Shown here piece by piece: positions 34,172 to 43,072 of a DNA stretch of 64,000 nt (position 1 is its first letter; each line of letters opens with the position of its first letter). The notes under the pieces are model-generated. The model did not search any database, was not told the DNA's origin, and saw only the letters and a program-made list of their open reading frames with translations. Position numbers and translations under genes: made by a program. This DNA comes from DATKFM01 sp046154965 (GTDB lineage: Bacteria > Pseudomonadota > Alphaproteobacteria > Dongiales > Dongiaceae): contig JBJXDY010000114.1 in NCBI GenBank assembly GCA_046154965.1, positions 1-64,000 on the forward strand, in the 5' to 3' direction.

Positions 34172-35386
34172 ATGGAGCGGAAAAACGGCATGGCAGGCGG
34201 CAACAAAGGCGGAACGCTTGGCGACGAGACCCGCGCGACCCATGCCGGCAACCACCCGCATCGAAATCACGGCGTGATCAATCCGCCGGTCTACCGGGCT
34301 TCCACCATCCTCTACCCCGATGTCGCGGCGCTCGAACAGGTCAACAAGGACCGCCTTTCGCGCACCGCCTATGGCCGCTACGGCACGCCGACGGTCTCCG
34401 CCCTGGAAGAGGCGGTGACGGCTCTGGAAGGCGGCGGGAGAGCCGTCGTCCTCTCCTCCGGCCTCGCCGCGATCACGGCCACTTTGTTGCAGCATCTGAG
34501 CGCCGGCGATCACCTGCTGATGGTCGACACCGTCTATGGCCCGGCCCGGAGCTTCTGCGACAAGGTGCTGTCGAAGTTCGGCGTCGAGGTCACTTACTAC
34601 GATCCCCTCATCGGCGGCGCCGTCGCCGAGCTGATCCGCCCGCGGACGCGGATCGTCTATATGGAGGCGCCGGGCTCGCTGACGTTCGAGATGCAGGACA
34701 TCCCCGCGATCGTCGGCGCCGCCCATCAGGGCGGCGCGCTGGCGATGATGGACAACACCTGGGCCACGCCGCTGTACTTCAAGCCATTCAGCCATGGCGT
34801 GGACATCATCATCCACGCCGCAACGAAATACATCGTCGGCCATGCCGACGTGATGATGGGGATCGTCGTTTGCCGCGACGAACTCTACCGGCCGCTGAAG
34901 CTTGGTATCCATGCGCTCGGCCATGGCGCATCACCCGATGATTGCTATCTGGCGATCCGCGGGCTGCGCACCCTGCCCGTGCGCCTCCAGCGCAATGGGG
35001 AAAATGCGCTGGCGCTGGCGCGCTGGCTGAAGCAGCGGCCGGAGGTGGCGCGCGTCATGCATCCCGCATTGCCGGACGATCCCGGCCACGGGATCTGGCG
35101 GCGGGATTTCGCCGGCTCCAGCGGCCTGTTCGGCATCGTGCTGCATCCCTGCCCGCCCGGGGCGCTGGCGGCGATGCTGGACGGCATGCGGCTTTTCGGC
35201 ATGGGGGCCAGCTGGGGCGGCTATGAGAGCCTGATCCTGCCGGTCAATGTGGCGGCGTCGCGCACGGCGACGAAGTGGGACGCCGCGGGTCCGACGCTGC
35301 GGTTGCATGCGGGGTTGGAATCCATCGGCGATCTCATCGCCGATTTGGATGACGGCTTCAAGCGCCTGGCGGCGGCGAATTCCTGA
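34172..35386 (+). CDS. metC: Cystathionine beta-lyase
   Basis: This 404-residue PLP enzyme of the Cys/Met metabolism family cleaves cystathionine to homocysteine, pyruvate and ammonia. The Schiff-base lysine is in HAATKYIVGHADVMMG, and the cofactor-contacting stretches YGRYGTPTVSALE, VVLSSGLAA and MDNTWATP are clear. The C-terminal FGMGASWGGYESL is the lyase form. GGAAAG lies a few bases before the ATG at 34172; a second in-frame ATG 18 bp later is possible. It diverges from aapJ and converges with tadG. Confidence 0.88.
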   Translation: MERKNGMAGGNKGGTLGDETRATHAGNHPHRNHGVINPPVYRASTILYPDVAALEQVNKDRLSRTAYGRYGTPTVSALEEAVTALEGGGRAVVLSSGLAAITATLLQHLSAGDHLLMVDTVYGPARSFCDKVLSKFGVEVTYYDPLIGGAVAELIRPRTRIVYMEAPGSLTFEMQDIPAIVGAAHQGGALAMMDNTWATPLYFKPFSHGVDIIIHAATKYIVGHADVMMGIVVCRDELYRPLKLGIHALGHGASPDDCYLAIRGLRTLPVRLQRNGENALALARWLKQRPEVARVMHPALPDDPGHGIWRRDFAGSSGLFGIVLHPCPPGALAAMLDGMRLFGMGASWGGYESLILPVNVAASRTATKWDAAGPTLRLHAGLESIGDLIADLDDGFKRLAAANS

Positions 35387-35390
35387 GCGC

Positions 35391-35426
35391 AAAAGAAAAC
35401 GGCCCCCGGCTTGCGCCGGAGGCCGT
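35391..35426 (-). terminator. Rho-independent terminator of tadG
   Basis: In the leftward direction, ACGGCC (35426-35421) plus CCGGC pair with the complementary arm at 35399-35410 around a GCAA loop, and the transcript then runs into U-rich sequence (35398-35391 reads TTTCTTTT). The hairpin lies between the converging metC and tadG genes. On the plus strand it lacks a T-run, so it mainly serves tadG. Confidence 0.7.
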
Positions 35427-35448
35427 TGGACAGGCTATGCGCACTCGA

Positions 35449-37527
35449 TTACATGGACAGGCGAACGTCTGTCAGGCGCGAAGCGATCGACTTCAGCGCA
35501 TCCTTCAGATCTTGGCCGGTATTCGCGGCATAGAAGTACTGAGGACTGTCGCCGTCAGGCGGCGAGGCCAATGAGGCAAGCATCCGCAGTTCGTTGGGAA
35601 AGCCCGCCAGACCAAACCCGATGATGTAGAGCTTGATCCCTTCATCTTTGACATTGCGGGCCAGTACGCGGAGGCGATTGTCCAGATTGTTGTTCGTTGT
35701 CGTGAAGGCCGGGACGGGATCGCCATACACCCAACTGTTCGCCTCCAGCGGCGCCGAAATCGTACCGTGCGCCGAGTCCGTGTTGTCGCCGGCGATTTCA
35801 CCCGAACCGAACCGGCCCTTGTAGGCATCGCCATTGCCGCCGACCTGCGCGCCGTCGGTGATCAGAATGATGTAGCGATCGCGCTGAAACGGCGTCGTCA
35901 CATAGGCCTGATCGAACGGTGCGCCGGGCATCAGCACTTCCCAGGCCCAATACATGCCCTGGAGGATGTTCGTATTGCCGTCGGGATCGGTGTTCGTGAT
36001 GTTGCCGATCTGGGTCGAAAGCGCCGCGCGGTTCGGAGACAGCGGTATGATGCTGCGGGTCAGGCAGGGCGAGCACTCGCTCGGAGCATCGCCGATCGGC
36101 GGCACGGAAGCCGGCCGCGTGTTGTCATTGAAGAAACGCATAGTGCCGGAATAGGTGGAGCTGACCGGGGCTGTGATCGCAGGAATCGCTACTGGGCGGC
36201 TTGTGGCACTTGCTGCCAAGGCAGGCGTCGTAGCGGTGTCGTTGACCCGCGCCTGCGTTCCCGGCTGAATGTTGCCGTTCACCGCATCCATGTTGTTGTT
36301 TTCGTCATCGAAGTACGTATTGCTGCTCGTCCGATAGTCATTGTAATAGGCGAGAGTACAGGACCGGTTGGTATAGCTGCTGCCAGCGCCGTTTGCTCCG
36401 CGCCAGCGCGTAGTGTTGGGTTCATTGTCGGGGGGGCCGTTTGACCAGCTGCCGTTCCGCGGCTCGGCCTCGGTGATCGACATCGGCTCCCAGGCCGGCC
36501 AATCCTTCTGCGTGGAGCCGGAGCCGACGTCGAATTGGGCGCCTCTGACCAGATCGGCATCGTTGTTATTGATGCTGCCGGTATTCGTATTCTGCGATCC
36601 CGGCGTGGCTTCGCCGCCGACATAGCGCGCATAGACGCAGCCGCTCCAGCCGCCGGGCAGGTGGCCGCCGGAACTGGTGTCTCTCGGATCCCGGAGCAGC
36701 GGCACTTCCGACTGGGCAGACCTCCAAACCGTTGTCTGCCCAGTAGCGAGGGTGACAGGGTTTGTGTAGGACGCGACGGTCTGTGTCGTGACTGTGGTGC
36801 TCAGCGCGCCTTGAGTCCTGACATTCGTCTTCGAGTTCCAAGGCACGAACCCGACATTGATCAGGTTGTAAGTCGTGCCATCGACAGTCAGAGTTGGCGA
36901 TGTGTTGACTCCAGCTCCGTAGAGCGTGTCCAGGAAATCGATAAGGCCGGTCCGCGCATTGCCGATCTTTGCCGAGCCATCCATCGAGCCCGACATATCC
37001 AGCGAAATCACCGCATCCACCGCGCGAATCGTGCGCTCCACTTCCGCTTCCGCAAACACCGTCATCTCATCGCAGTCCGAGCAACCCAACACATTCAAGA
37101 CGCGCATGAAAGTGGTGGGTATCGTCGCCGTTGCCGAGAGATGCAGCGTCTCGCTGCCCGACGCGCCGGCAGCGACCGGCGAATTGAGCTTAACCTCTGC
37201 GTCCATGAAATCCGCTTGGAACGGCGTATCATAGGAGATCGCGACCGTGTGCGGGAAGTTTGCCGAGAAATACTTGAGCACATCGTCGTTACGTTCCGGC
37301 GAAAAGTACACCTTGCCGCCGGCAAGGACTGCCTGATCGATCGACTGCGACAGGCGCGCCTTAAGGAGGTAGCCGCGCGCCGTGTCGGTCGCCAGCCCGA
37401 GCGCTCCGATCATCGGGATCATCGCCAAAGCATAGAGCACGTTCAACGATCCCTTCTCCTGGCGCAGCCAAGTGGAGGCTTTCAGCATCGCGCCGCGCGA
37501 CAGCTCAACCAGACGCTTCGTTTTCAT
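35449..37527 (-). CDS. tadG: TadG-like pilus assembly protein with von Willebrand A domain
   Basis: This protein is 692 residues from the ATG at 37527; an ATG 12 bp further upstream is the alternative. It starts with a single membrane segment preceded by charged residues (RQEKGSLNVLYALAMIPMIG), the TadE/TadG anchor, in which the Gly-x-x-x-x pattern resembles a pilin-like N-terminus. A vWA domain follows, with the metal-coordinating motif DMSGSMDGS near residue 200 and the later T/D residues (LITDGAQVGG). A Ser/Thr/Asn-rich stretch of about 200 residues is inserted in the middle. TadG acts with the TadE-like proteins in Flp pilus assembly at the cell envelope. It ends the leftward tad transcript. 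Confidence 0.86.
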   Translation of the reverse strand: MKTKRLVELSRGAMLKASTWLRQEKGSLNVLYALAMIPMIGALGLATDTARGYLLKARLSQSIDQAVLAGGKVYFSPERNDDVLKYFSANFPHTVAISYDTPFQADFMDAEVKLNSPVAAGASGSETLHLSATATIPTTFMRVLNVLGCSDCDEMTVFAEAEVERTIRAVDAVISLDMSGSMDGSAKIGNARTGLIDFLDTLYGAGVNTSPTLTVDGTTYNLINVGFVPWNSKTNVRTQGALSTTVTTQTVASYTNPVTLATGQTTVWRSAQSEVPLLRDPRDTSSGGHLPGGWSGCVYARYVGGEATPGSQNTNTGSINNNDADLVRGAQFDVGSGSTQKDWPAWEPMSITEAEPRNGSWSNGPPDNEPNTTRWRGANGAGSSYTNRSCTLAYYNDYRTSSNTYFDDENNNMDAVNGNIQPGTQARVNDTATTPALAASATSRPVAIPAITAPVSSTYSGTMRFFNDNTRPASVPPIGDAPSECSPCLTRSIIPLSPNRAALSTQIGNITNTDPDGNTNILQGMYWAWEVLMPGAPFDQAYVTTPFQRDRYIILITDGAQVGGNGDAYKGRFGSGEIAGDNTDSAHGTISAPLEANSWVYGDPVPAFTTTNNNLDNRLRVLARNVKDEGIKLYIIGFGLAGFPNELRMLASLASPPDGDSPQYFYAANTGQDLKDALKSIASRLTDVRLSM

Positions 37528-37622
37528 GATGCTTCTCATCTTTCTGCTATATCCTCAGGTCTTGTCTCTAATCCGAAATGCGCCGGCCTGTAGCCAGCGT
37601 AAACGCGGACCCTGTAAGGTTC

Positions 37623-38219
37623 TCAAGGCGCCGTCGTGAGATTGGCGCCGCGAGGACGCGCCCAGGCATCATGACGAAACGTGACCGCCTGAAACATATC
37701 GCCAAACAGCGGATCGCCGCTCAGGTTCCTCATCCCGGCCAACGCGCCGAAGAAGACCGGCTCATACTGGTAGAGCACTTCCGCGGCAACGACGTCTTCG
37801 GACTCCGCGAGGGAAAAGTTATTTGGCAAATCTGCAAGCGCGCCCTCGGCGCCGATCTCGCTATTGCCGATCGACGGACCGTGGCTGCGCTGCCAGGCGA
37901 CTCGCGGATCGGGTTGCCCTGCGGGCCGAAACACCGAAGACACGATGATCTTGCCTTGCGTGTTCAAATCATAGGGCTTCATCTGCTCGATGGCGGCCTC
38001 ATAGACGGCATCGAGCTGTCCGCTCGTCATGCCCTCGGACTGCCCCACCAGATCGGCCACCTGAGCGGCAGCCCGATCCAGCTTTTGATGGATCAGGATG
38101 TAGCGCGTCGCTTCAAAGCAGCCAAGAATGATGAGCAGCATGATCGGCAGCCACAATGCGAATTCGCTTGCGGCGAATCCGCGTTCATCCCGAATGAAAT
38201 TGCGCGTTTCGTGCAACAT
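37623..38219 (-). CDS. TadE-like pseudopilin-type protein
   Basis: This 198-residue protein has the TadE-family N-terminus: a short basic leader (LHETRNFIRDERGF), then AASEFALWLPIMLLIILGCFEA, a hydrophobic helix with the conserved Glu five residues after the likely processing Gly. The rest is a periplasmic domain with cysteine-free beta structure. It belongs to the leftward tadE-tadE-tadG transcript. AGAGGTGG precedes the start. TadE-type pseudopilins are cut by the CpaA peptidase, encoded at 39898, before they act in pilus assembly. Confidence 0.85.
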   Translation of the reverse strand: MLHETRNFIRDERGFAASEFALWLPIMLLIILGCFEATRYILIHQKLDRAAAQVADLVGQSEGMTSGQLDAVYEAAIEQMKPYDLNTQGKIIVSSVFRPAGQPDPRVAWQRSHGPSIGNSEIGAEGALADLPNNFSLAESEDVVAAEVLYQYEPVFFGALAGMRNLSGDPLFGDMFQAVTFRHDAWARPRGANLTTAP

Positions 38220-38230
38220 GAATCCACCTC

Positions 38231-38854
38231 TTAGGAAGTCGGCATCGGGAAGGGTTCGTTCCGGATTGTCATCTTCGCCACGAAATGAACAACGCTCCTG
38301 TCGATCATGGGGCCTTCGGGGAAGAACGGCATGTTGGTGATGAAGGGCAGGATCATCATTTGCCAGTCATATCCGACCGTATACTGCACGATTTCCGACA
38401 TGGCGCCGACGCCTGCCGCGCCCAAGTCATCTTGATGGCCAAGTACGCCATTCACTTCGGTGAAAGGCTCGCCGCTGTCCCACTGGCCATTCCCATTGCT
38501 GTCGGTATATGGCTCCGGATCATCCACATCAACGAACCCCGGGTATACTTCCGTGGTGATTGTAATGTCCGCGGGATCGACCAAGCCGTAGGTATACTTG
38601 TCCACGATCGCAAGGATCTCCGCCTCGCGCTCAGCTTCCGTGCCCTGCCCGGTCATGCCATAGCGCGCCGCCTCTCGGACAGCGGACTCGATGGCGGCCT
38701 GGTTGAACATCAGCATGCCCAGCTCGAAAGCTCCGGCGATGAAGAAGAATGCCAGCGGAAAGACGAGCGCGAACTCGACGGCAGATGCGCCGTCGCTCTC
38801 GCGGGCAAATCCGGTGAGCCGGCGCTTGGCTCTGCGAACGAGGTACTTGATCAT
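38231..38854 (-). CDS. TadE-like pseudopilin-type protein (first of the pair)
   Basis: This 207-residue protein begins MIKYLVRRAKRRLTGFARES and continues DGASAVEFALVFPLAFFFIAG, the TadE signature with the glycine before a Glu-containing hydrophobic helix. The remainder is a periplasmic domain with an Asp/Asn-rich stretch (DSNGNGQWDSGE) that looks like a small calcium-binding loop. AAGGAG precedes the ATG. It is the first gene of the leftward tad unit and lies 11 bp upstream of the second tadE-like gene. Confidence 0.85.
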   Translation of the reverse strand: MIKYLVRRAKRRLTGFARESDGASAVEFALVFPLAFFFIAGAFELGMLMFNQAAIESAVREAARYGMTGQGTEAEREAEILAIVDKYTYGLVDPADITITTEVYPGFVDVDDPEPYTDSNGNGQWDSGEPFTEVNGVLGHQDDLGAAGVGAMSEIVQYTVGYDWQMMILPFITNMPFFPEGPMIDRSVVHFVAKMTIRNEPFPMPTS

Positions 38855-39653
38855 GTAGTCTCCTTGTCCCTATGCGAAGGACACTTTCCCAGCTTCATCG
38901 GAGGGAATTCGCTGTCCGTTCCCGAATCGGAAACCGGCTCCGAACATCCGCCCACCCCATCATTTCGTATACGCTCGGAACCGCCAAAAAACAATTGTTT
39001 TATTTGGTTAATTTCCACTATTGCTTGTTATTACTAATCAAATACTCTTATTACTTATAGTTTTACATTGTTTTGCGCCTAACTTCCGATGCCTTGCAGC
39101 CGAACCATTCATCCGCAGCGCCGCCGCGGTCGGGAGGGTATTCCGGCAAATCCGCTAAAAATGATTCAATCGCTCACAGGATAAATTACCTGTCTTAATT
39201 CCGCGTTAACTCGGCTGGGCGGCGGCGAGGTCTAGTTGTTAAGTGAAGCAATAAAGCGCCCGCAGAATCGCAATTACTTGTATGACTGGATTCGGCGCAC
39301 GTATTTCCGCTGCGGCCTGTTTGCGTTCATCGGCGTGCTTCGCGCCGGCATCCCGATTCCCGCCGGCGACCAGGCGAAACCGCGACAACCACAGCATAAG
39401 TTGCCGACGAATTCGCAAATTAAGCGGCAACATTAAGCATGCATTAATCGTTACTCGATAATTTACCCGCCGAAGTATTAGGGATCGGACCATGCGTGCC
39501 GACTACTGGGAACATAAGCGCTTCGCGCATCCCATCGCGCACGCAGCAGTTCGATGCATTGAAGGCCGATGGCTATTGCCAGTCGGTTTTAACAGATCGT
39601 TAAAGGCGGGTGTGCTTTGATCGTCGAAACATTGATCCGGGGAGAATCCTGCC
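38855..39653. promoter_or_regulatory. Divergent AT-rich regulatory region of the tad pilus locus
   Basis: This 800-bp stretch separates the leftward tadE/tadG genes from the rightward flp-cpa genes and holds no convincing gene. The part around 38985-39070 is markedly AT-rich against the high-GC background, and a second AT-rich patch lies at 39415-39480. A 66-residue frame at 39236-39436 has no ribosome site or family similarity, so I leave it out. The size and AT-richness fit long-range control by transcription factors or a silencer, but I cannot identify a site. Confidence 0.5.
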
Positions 39654-39836
39654 GTGTCGACGATCGTCAGACGTTTCTTGTTGGACGACAGAGGAGCGAC
39701 GGCCGTCGAGTACGGGCTGATCGCGGCAATAATCAGCGTAGGCGTCGCTGGCTTTGCTCAGCCCCTGAGCGACATGGTCATGCTCATGTACACGCTGGTC
39801 CTGGACGCTGTGATCGAGGCGTCGCCCAGCCCGTAA
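39654..39836 (+). CDS. flp: Flp/Fap type IVb pilin
   Basis: This 60-residue pilin subunit starts with GTG at 39654, preceded by GGGGAG. It has a short basic leader (MSTIVRRFLLDDRG) and the mature N-terminus ATAVEYGLIAAIISVGV. The Gly before the cleavage site, the Glu at +5 and the Tyr at +6 are the hallmarks of Flp pilins processed by the CpaA/TadV peptidase. It would be the major structural subunit of the adhesive pilus. It is the first gene of the rightward operon, 61 bp ahead of cpaA. Confidence 0.92.
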   Translation: MSTIVRRFLLDDRGATAVEYGLIAAIISVGVAGFAQPLSDMVMLMYTLVLDAVIEASPSP

Positions 39837-39897
39837 TCCATATCGTCAATAGAGCCGGGTCGGTATCCCGGCCAGCCGCGCGGTGACGAGCCCGGCC

Positions 39898-40533
39898 ATG
39901 TTGACCCTTATCAGTCAGGCTTGTCTCCTGGGCTTTGCCGCTTTGCTGCTGGCGGTCGCCGTTTCCGATATCCGGATTCAGCGCATACCGAACCTGTACG
40001 TGCTCGGGATCGTCCTTCTGTATCCGCTGTTCGTGCTGACGGCCCCGCAAGCCATCGACTGGCGTTCCGGTCTGGTCTGCTTTGGCGCGGTGCTCGCCGC
40101 GGGCTTCGTCCTCAGCTCGGTCTTCCGCCTCATGGGCGCCGGCGATGCAAAGCTGCTCGCGGCTGCCGCGCTGTGGACCGACGGCAAACTCATCGCGCCA
40201 TTCCTGATGATCACGGCGGTCAGCGGCGGCATGTTTGCCGTGTATCTGTTGCTAAGGCGGAATGCCAAGGCGCGGTCCGCCCATAGCCCCGCGCTCGCGG
40301 ATGCGTCCCTGGGAGCCGATGCAGGCGTGACCGTCGGCGACATGATAGAGGCCGGCGGCGACAACTCGCCGGAAAGGATTTCAGTTGGTACTTCGACGCC
40401 GGAAATCGGCAGCAACGGCGGCGAAGATGGGTCCAAGAGAACGAAGGATCGCTTTCCTATGGTATTGCCATACGGAGCGGCCATCGCCGTCGGCGGACTC
40501 GCCATTGCCGCTATGCTGCAAATGAGAGGGTGA
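39898..40533 (+). CDS. cpaA: Prepilin peptidase CpaA (TadV)
   Basis: This 211-residue A24-family membrane aspartic protease cleaves the Flp pilin and pseudopilins. The two catalytic Asp are in AVSDIRIQRIP (near residue 24) and GAGDAKLLAA (near residue 83). About four or five membrane segments are present. Residues about 122-186 form a hydrophilic, Ser/Gly/Asp-rich linker before the last segment (PYGAAIAVGGLAIAAML), longer than in usual CpaA proteins of about 160-175 residues. The start is the ATG at 39898; a GTG at 39883 is possible. It ends 4 bp before cpaB. Confidence 0.88.
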   Translation: MLTLISQACLLGFAALLLAVAVSDIRIQRIPNLYVLGIVLLYPLFVLTAPQAIDWRSGLVCFGAVLAAGFVLSSVFRLMGAGDAKLLAAAALWTDGKLIAPFLMITAVSGGMFAVYLLLRRNAKARSAHSPALADASLGADAGVTVGDMIEAGGDNSPERISVGTSTPEIGSNGGEDGSKRTKDRFPMVLPYGAAIAVGGLAIAAMLQMRG

Positions 40534-40537
40534 AACA

Positions 40538-41668
40538 ATGAACGTTCGCACGATTGTCTTTGTTCTGGCGGCGTTGCTGATCGCAGGCGGCACCGCCTTC
40601 GTCGCGCGCGGCCTGCTGACGCAGAAACCGCAGCCCACGGTCGTCCAGCAGGAGACCTCGGGCAAGAAGGTTTTGGTCGCGAAGGCCAACCTGCCTGCCG
40701 GCACGCTTATCAAGGAAGAGGATGTCGAGTGGCAGAAGTGGCCCGAGGACGGCATCAATGCCGCCTATCTGGTCGAGGGCCAGGCCGACGTCAGCAGCGT
40801 TGCCGGTGCCGTCGTGCGCCGCGGCATCGCCGCCGGCGGCCCGATCACCGAGACCATGATTGCCCGTCCCGGCGACCGCGGTTTCCTTGCCGCCGTTCTG
40901 CGGCCGGGCATGCGCGCCATGTCCATCGACGTCGAAGAGCAGACTTCGATTTCCGGCCTCTTGTTTCCCGGCGATCACGTCGACCTGATGCTGCTCACGC
41001 AAATGCCCGAACTTCAGGGTGTGGATGGCGAGGAAGTCGTCGGTCCAGACAGCTTCGAGCCGCACACCGCCGAAACGATCCTCGAGAACATCCGCGTTAT
41101 CGCCATCGATCAGATCATCAATGACATCGAGGGCCAGGAGCCGCAGAAGCTGAGAACGGTGACTTTCGAGCTCACGCCTAAGCAGGTGGAAATGGTTCAT
41201 GCCGTCCGCGACATCGGCGATCTCGCCCTGTCTCTGCGCGGCCTGGCCACCGACAAGCAGCCGGCGGGCACGCCGGTGGCGTCGATCACCGGCACGAAGA
41301 CACCGTCCGCCGCCTTCCTGAACGTGTCGCCGGCCGACAGAATTCCCGGCCACGAAGACGCAACCGCGACGGCAAACGCCGAGTCGAAGACGGCGTCGGG
41401 CGCCGAAGCGTCGACAGCCATCGCGAACGCCGCCACGTCGACATCAGACGAGGGCTCAGGCAGCGAAGCGGTTTTGGATCCGTTTGCCGACAGCACCGTT
41501 CCTGAGCGCGGCGACAGCGTTACCTATGATTACGAAGTGAGCCGGGCGCTTGAAGACCGCATGCTGAAGTCCTTGGGTAGCGACAGCGCGCGCGTCGATG
41601 TGGTGCGCGGTTCGTCATCGGGCGGTGCGGCCGACCTCAACACATTTATTCTGCCGGTCACGCAGTAA
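40538..41668 (+). CDS. cpaB: Pilus assembly protein CpaB (RcpC)
   Basis: This 376-residue inner-membrane-anchored periplasmic protein has an N-terminal membrane segment (IVFVLAALLIAGGTAFV) and a SAF domain (KVLVAKANLPAGTLIKEED, and VRRGIAAGGPI), which may contact peptidoglycan or the secretin. Residues about 255-320 form an Ala/Thr/Ser-rich linker, followed by a conserved C-terminal stretch (VDVVRGSSSGGAA). GAGAGGG precedes the ATG. CpaB helps to assemble and stabilise the outer-membrane CpaC channel encoded next. Confidence 0.9.
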   Translation: MNVRTIVFVLAALLIAGGTAFVARGLLTQKPQPTVVQQETSGKKVLVAKANLPAGTLIKEEDVEWQKWPEDGINAAYLVEGQADVSSVAGAVVRRGIAAGGPITETMIARPGDRGFLAAVLRPGMRAMSIDVEEQTSISGLLFPGDHVDLMLLTQMPELQGVDGEEVVGPDSFEPHTAETILENIRVIAIDQIINDIEGQEPQKLRTVTFELTPKQVEMVHAVRDIGDLALSLRGLATDKQPAGTPVASITGTKTPSAAFLNVSPADRIPGHEDATATANAESKTASGAEASTAIANAATSTSDEGSGSEAVLDPFADSTVPERGDSVTYDYEVSRALEDRMLKSLGSDSARVDVVRGSSSGGAADLNTFILPVTQ

Positions 41669-41688
41669 GTCCTTGCTAGGGGGTTATT

Positions 41689-43062
41689 ATGAAAATGCAT
41701 AGTCGAAAGTTTTTTCAGCTACTGGCGTCTTCCGCGATCGCGCTTGTTGCGATCGCCGGCGGCGCCGGCCTTGCCGGCAATCAGGCGGCCGCCCAGGAAG
41801 TGACCAACGCCAGCTCCGGAAGCGTCGTGCAGCTGCCGGTCAGCCAGGGCCAGTTGATCCGCCTGGACCGGCCGATCACGTCGGTGTTCATCGCCGACAC
41901 CGAGATCGCCGACGTGGGCATCAAGTCGCAGCAGCTCATCTATGTCTTCGCCAAGCGGCCGGGGACGACGACGATCTATGCGACGGATGAGAGCGACAAT
42001 GTGCTGGCGAGCGTCACGCTCGTCGTCACGCACAATCTCGGTTCACTGAATCAAGTCATTGCGCAAGCCCTGCCGGGCCGCAACATTCAGGTGCAGTCGA
42101 TCAGCGGCGGCATCATCCTGTCGGGCAGCGTGGGCTCGGCGCTGGAGGCAGAGGAAGCCCGGCGCCTGGTCGATCGCTTCCTTGGCGCCGGCGAGCAGAT
42201 TATCAATCGCCTGCAGGTTACCATGCCGAACCAGGTGAACCTGCGGGTGCGTATCGCCGAAATCAACCGGAACACGCTGAAGAATCTTGGCGTGAACTGG
42301 GATGTGCTGGTCAGCAATTCGGAGTTCGCCGTCGGGTTCGTCACCGGATTGCCGGTAGCGGCGGCCTCCAGTTTGACGGGCACCGGCTCGGTCAGCGCGG
42401 GGAACTTTGACCTCACGGCGACACTGGACCTGCTCAGCACACAAGGTCTGGCCACAGTGCTTGCCGAACCCAACCTGACGGCAATCTCAGGCGAGACTGC
42501 ATCGTTCGTTGCCGGCGGTGAGATTCCAATTCCGCAGGAAATCGACGACGACGGCGATATCACGGTCGAGCTGCATCCGTTCGGTGTCACGCTCGCCTTC
42601 ACGCCGACCGTACTGGGACCAAACCGGATGAGCCTTCGCGTGCGCCCGGAGGTCAGCGCACTCTCGGCTGCCAACTCGATCACAATCGGGTCCGGCGCCA
42701 GCGCGGTCGTATTCCCCGGTTTCACCGTCCGCCGTGCGGAAACGACGGTGGAACTGGCGAGCGGCCAGTCACTGGCGATCGCCGGCCTGGTCCGTGCCGA
42801 TCAGAACATCACGGCCGACAAGGTGCCGGGTCTCGGCGACATTCCGATCCTGGGCGAACTCTTCAAGTCCGACACATTCCAACGGTCGGAAACGGAACTG
42901 GTCATCATCGTCACGCCGTACCTGGTCGAACCGATCAGCAATCCGGCGCTGGTTGCTTTGCCGACGGATCCCGCGGTCGGGCCCGAGGGCAGCCAGCGTT
43001 TCGCGACCACATCAGCAGCACCAGGTGCTGCTCCGGCCAAGTCCGGCTTTGTTATTGAATGA
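41689..43062 (+). CDS. cpaC: Flp pilus outer-membrane secretin CpaC (RcpA)
   Basis: This 457-residue protein has a signal peptide (residues about 1-34, ending NQAAA) and a C-terminal secretin domain (VPGLGDIPILGELFKSDTFQ, ETELVIIVTPYLVEP). An N-terminal BON-like part is visible in IQVQSISGGIILSGSVGSALE, and VNLRVRIAEINRNTLKNLG opens the secretin module. It forms the ring through which the pilus crosses the outer membrane. GGGGG lies upstream of the ATG. It begins 20 bp after cpaB. Confidence 0.92.
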   Translation: MKMHSRKFFQLLASSAIALVAIAGGAGLAGNQAAAQEVTNASSGSVVQLPVSQGQLIRLDRPITSVFIADTEIADVGIKSQQLIYVFAKRPGTTTIYATDESDNVLASVTLVVTHNLGSLNQVIAQALPGRNIQVQSISGGIILSGSVGSALEAEEARRLVDRFLGAGEQIINRLQVTMPNQVNLRVRIAEINRNTLKNLGVNWDVLVSNSEFAVGFVTGLPVAAASSLTGTGSVSAGNFDLTATLDLLSTQGLATVLAEPNLTAISGETASFVAGGEIPIPQEIDDDGDITVELHPFGVTLAFTPTVLGPNRMSLRVRPEVSALSAANSITIGSGASAVVFPGFTVRRAETTVELASGQSLAIAGLVRADQNITADKVPGLGDIPILGELFKSDTFQRSETELVIIVTPYLVEPISNPALVALPTDPAVGPEGSQRFATTSAAPGAAPAKSGFVIE

Positions 43063-43072
43063 GGTCATAGTC

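Noticed and set aside
39236..39436. A 66-codon frame in the Tad divergent region
   Set aside because: There is no ribosome site, no family similarity and no coupling to a neighbour.
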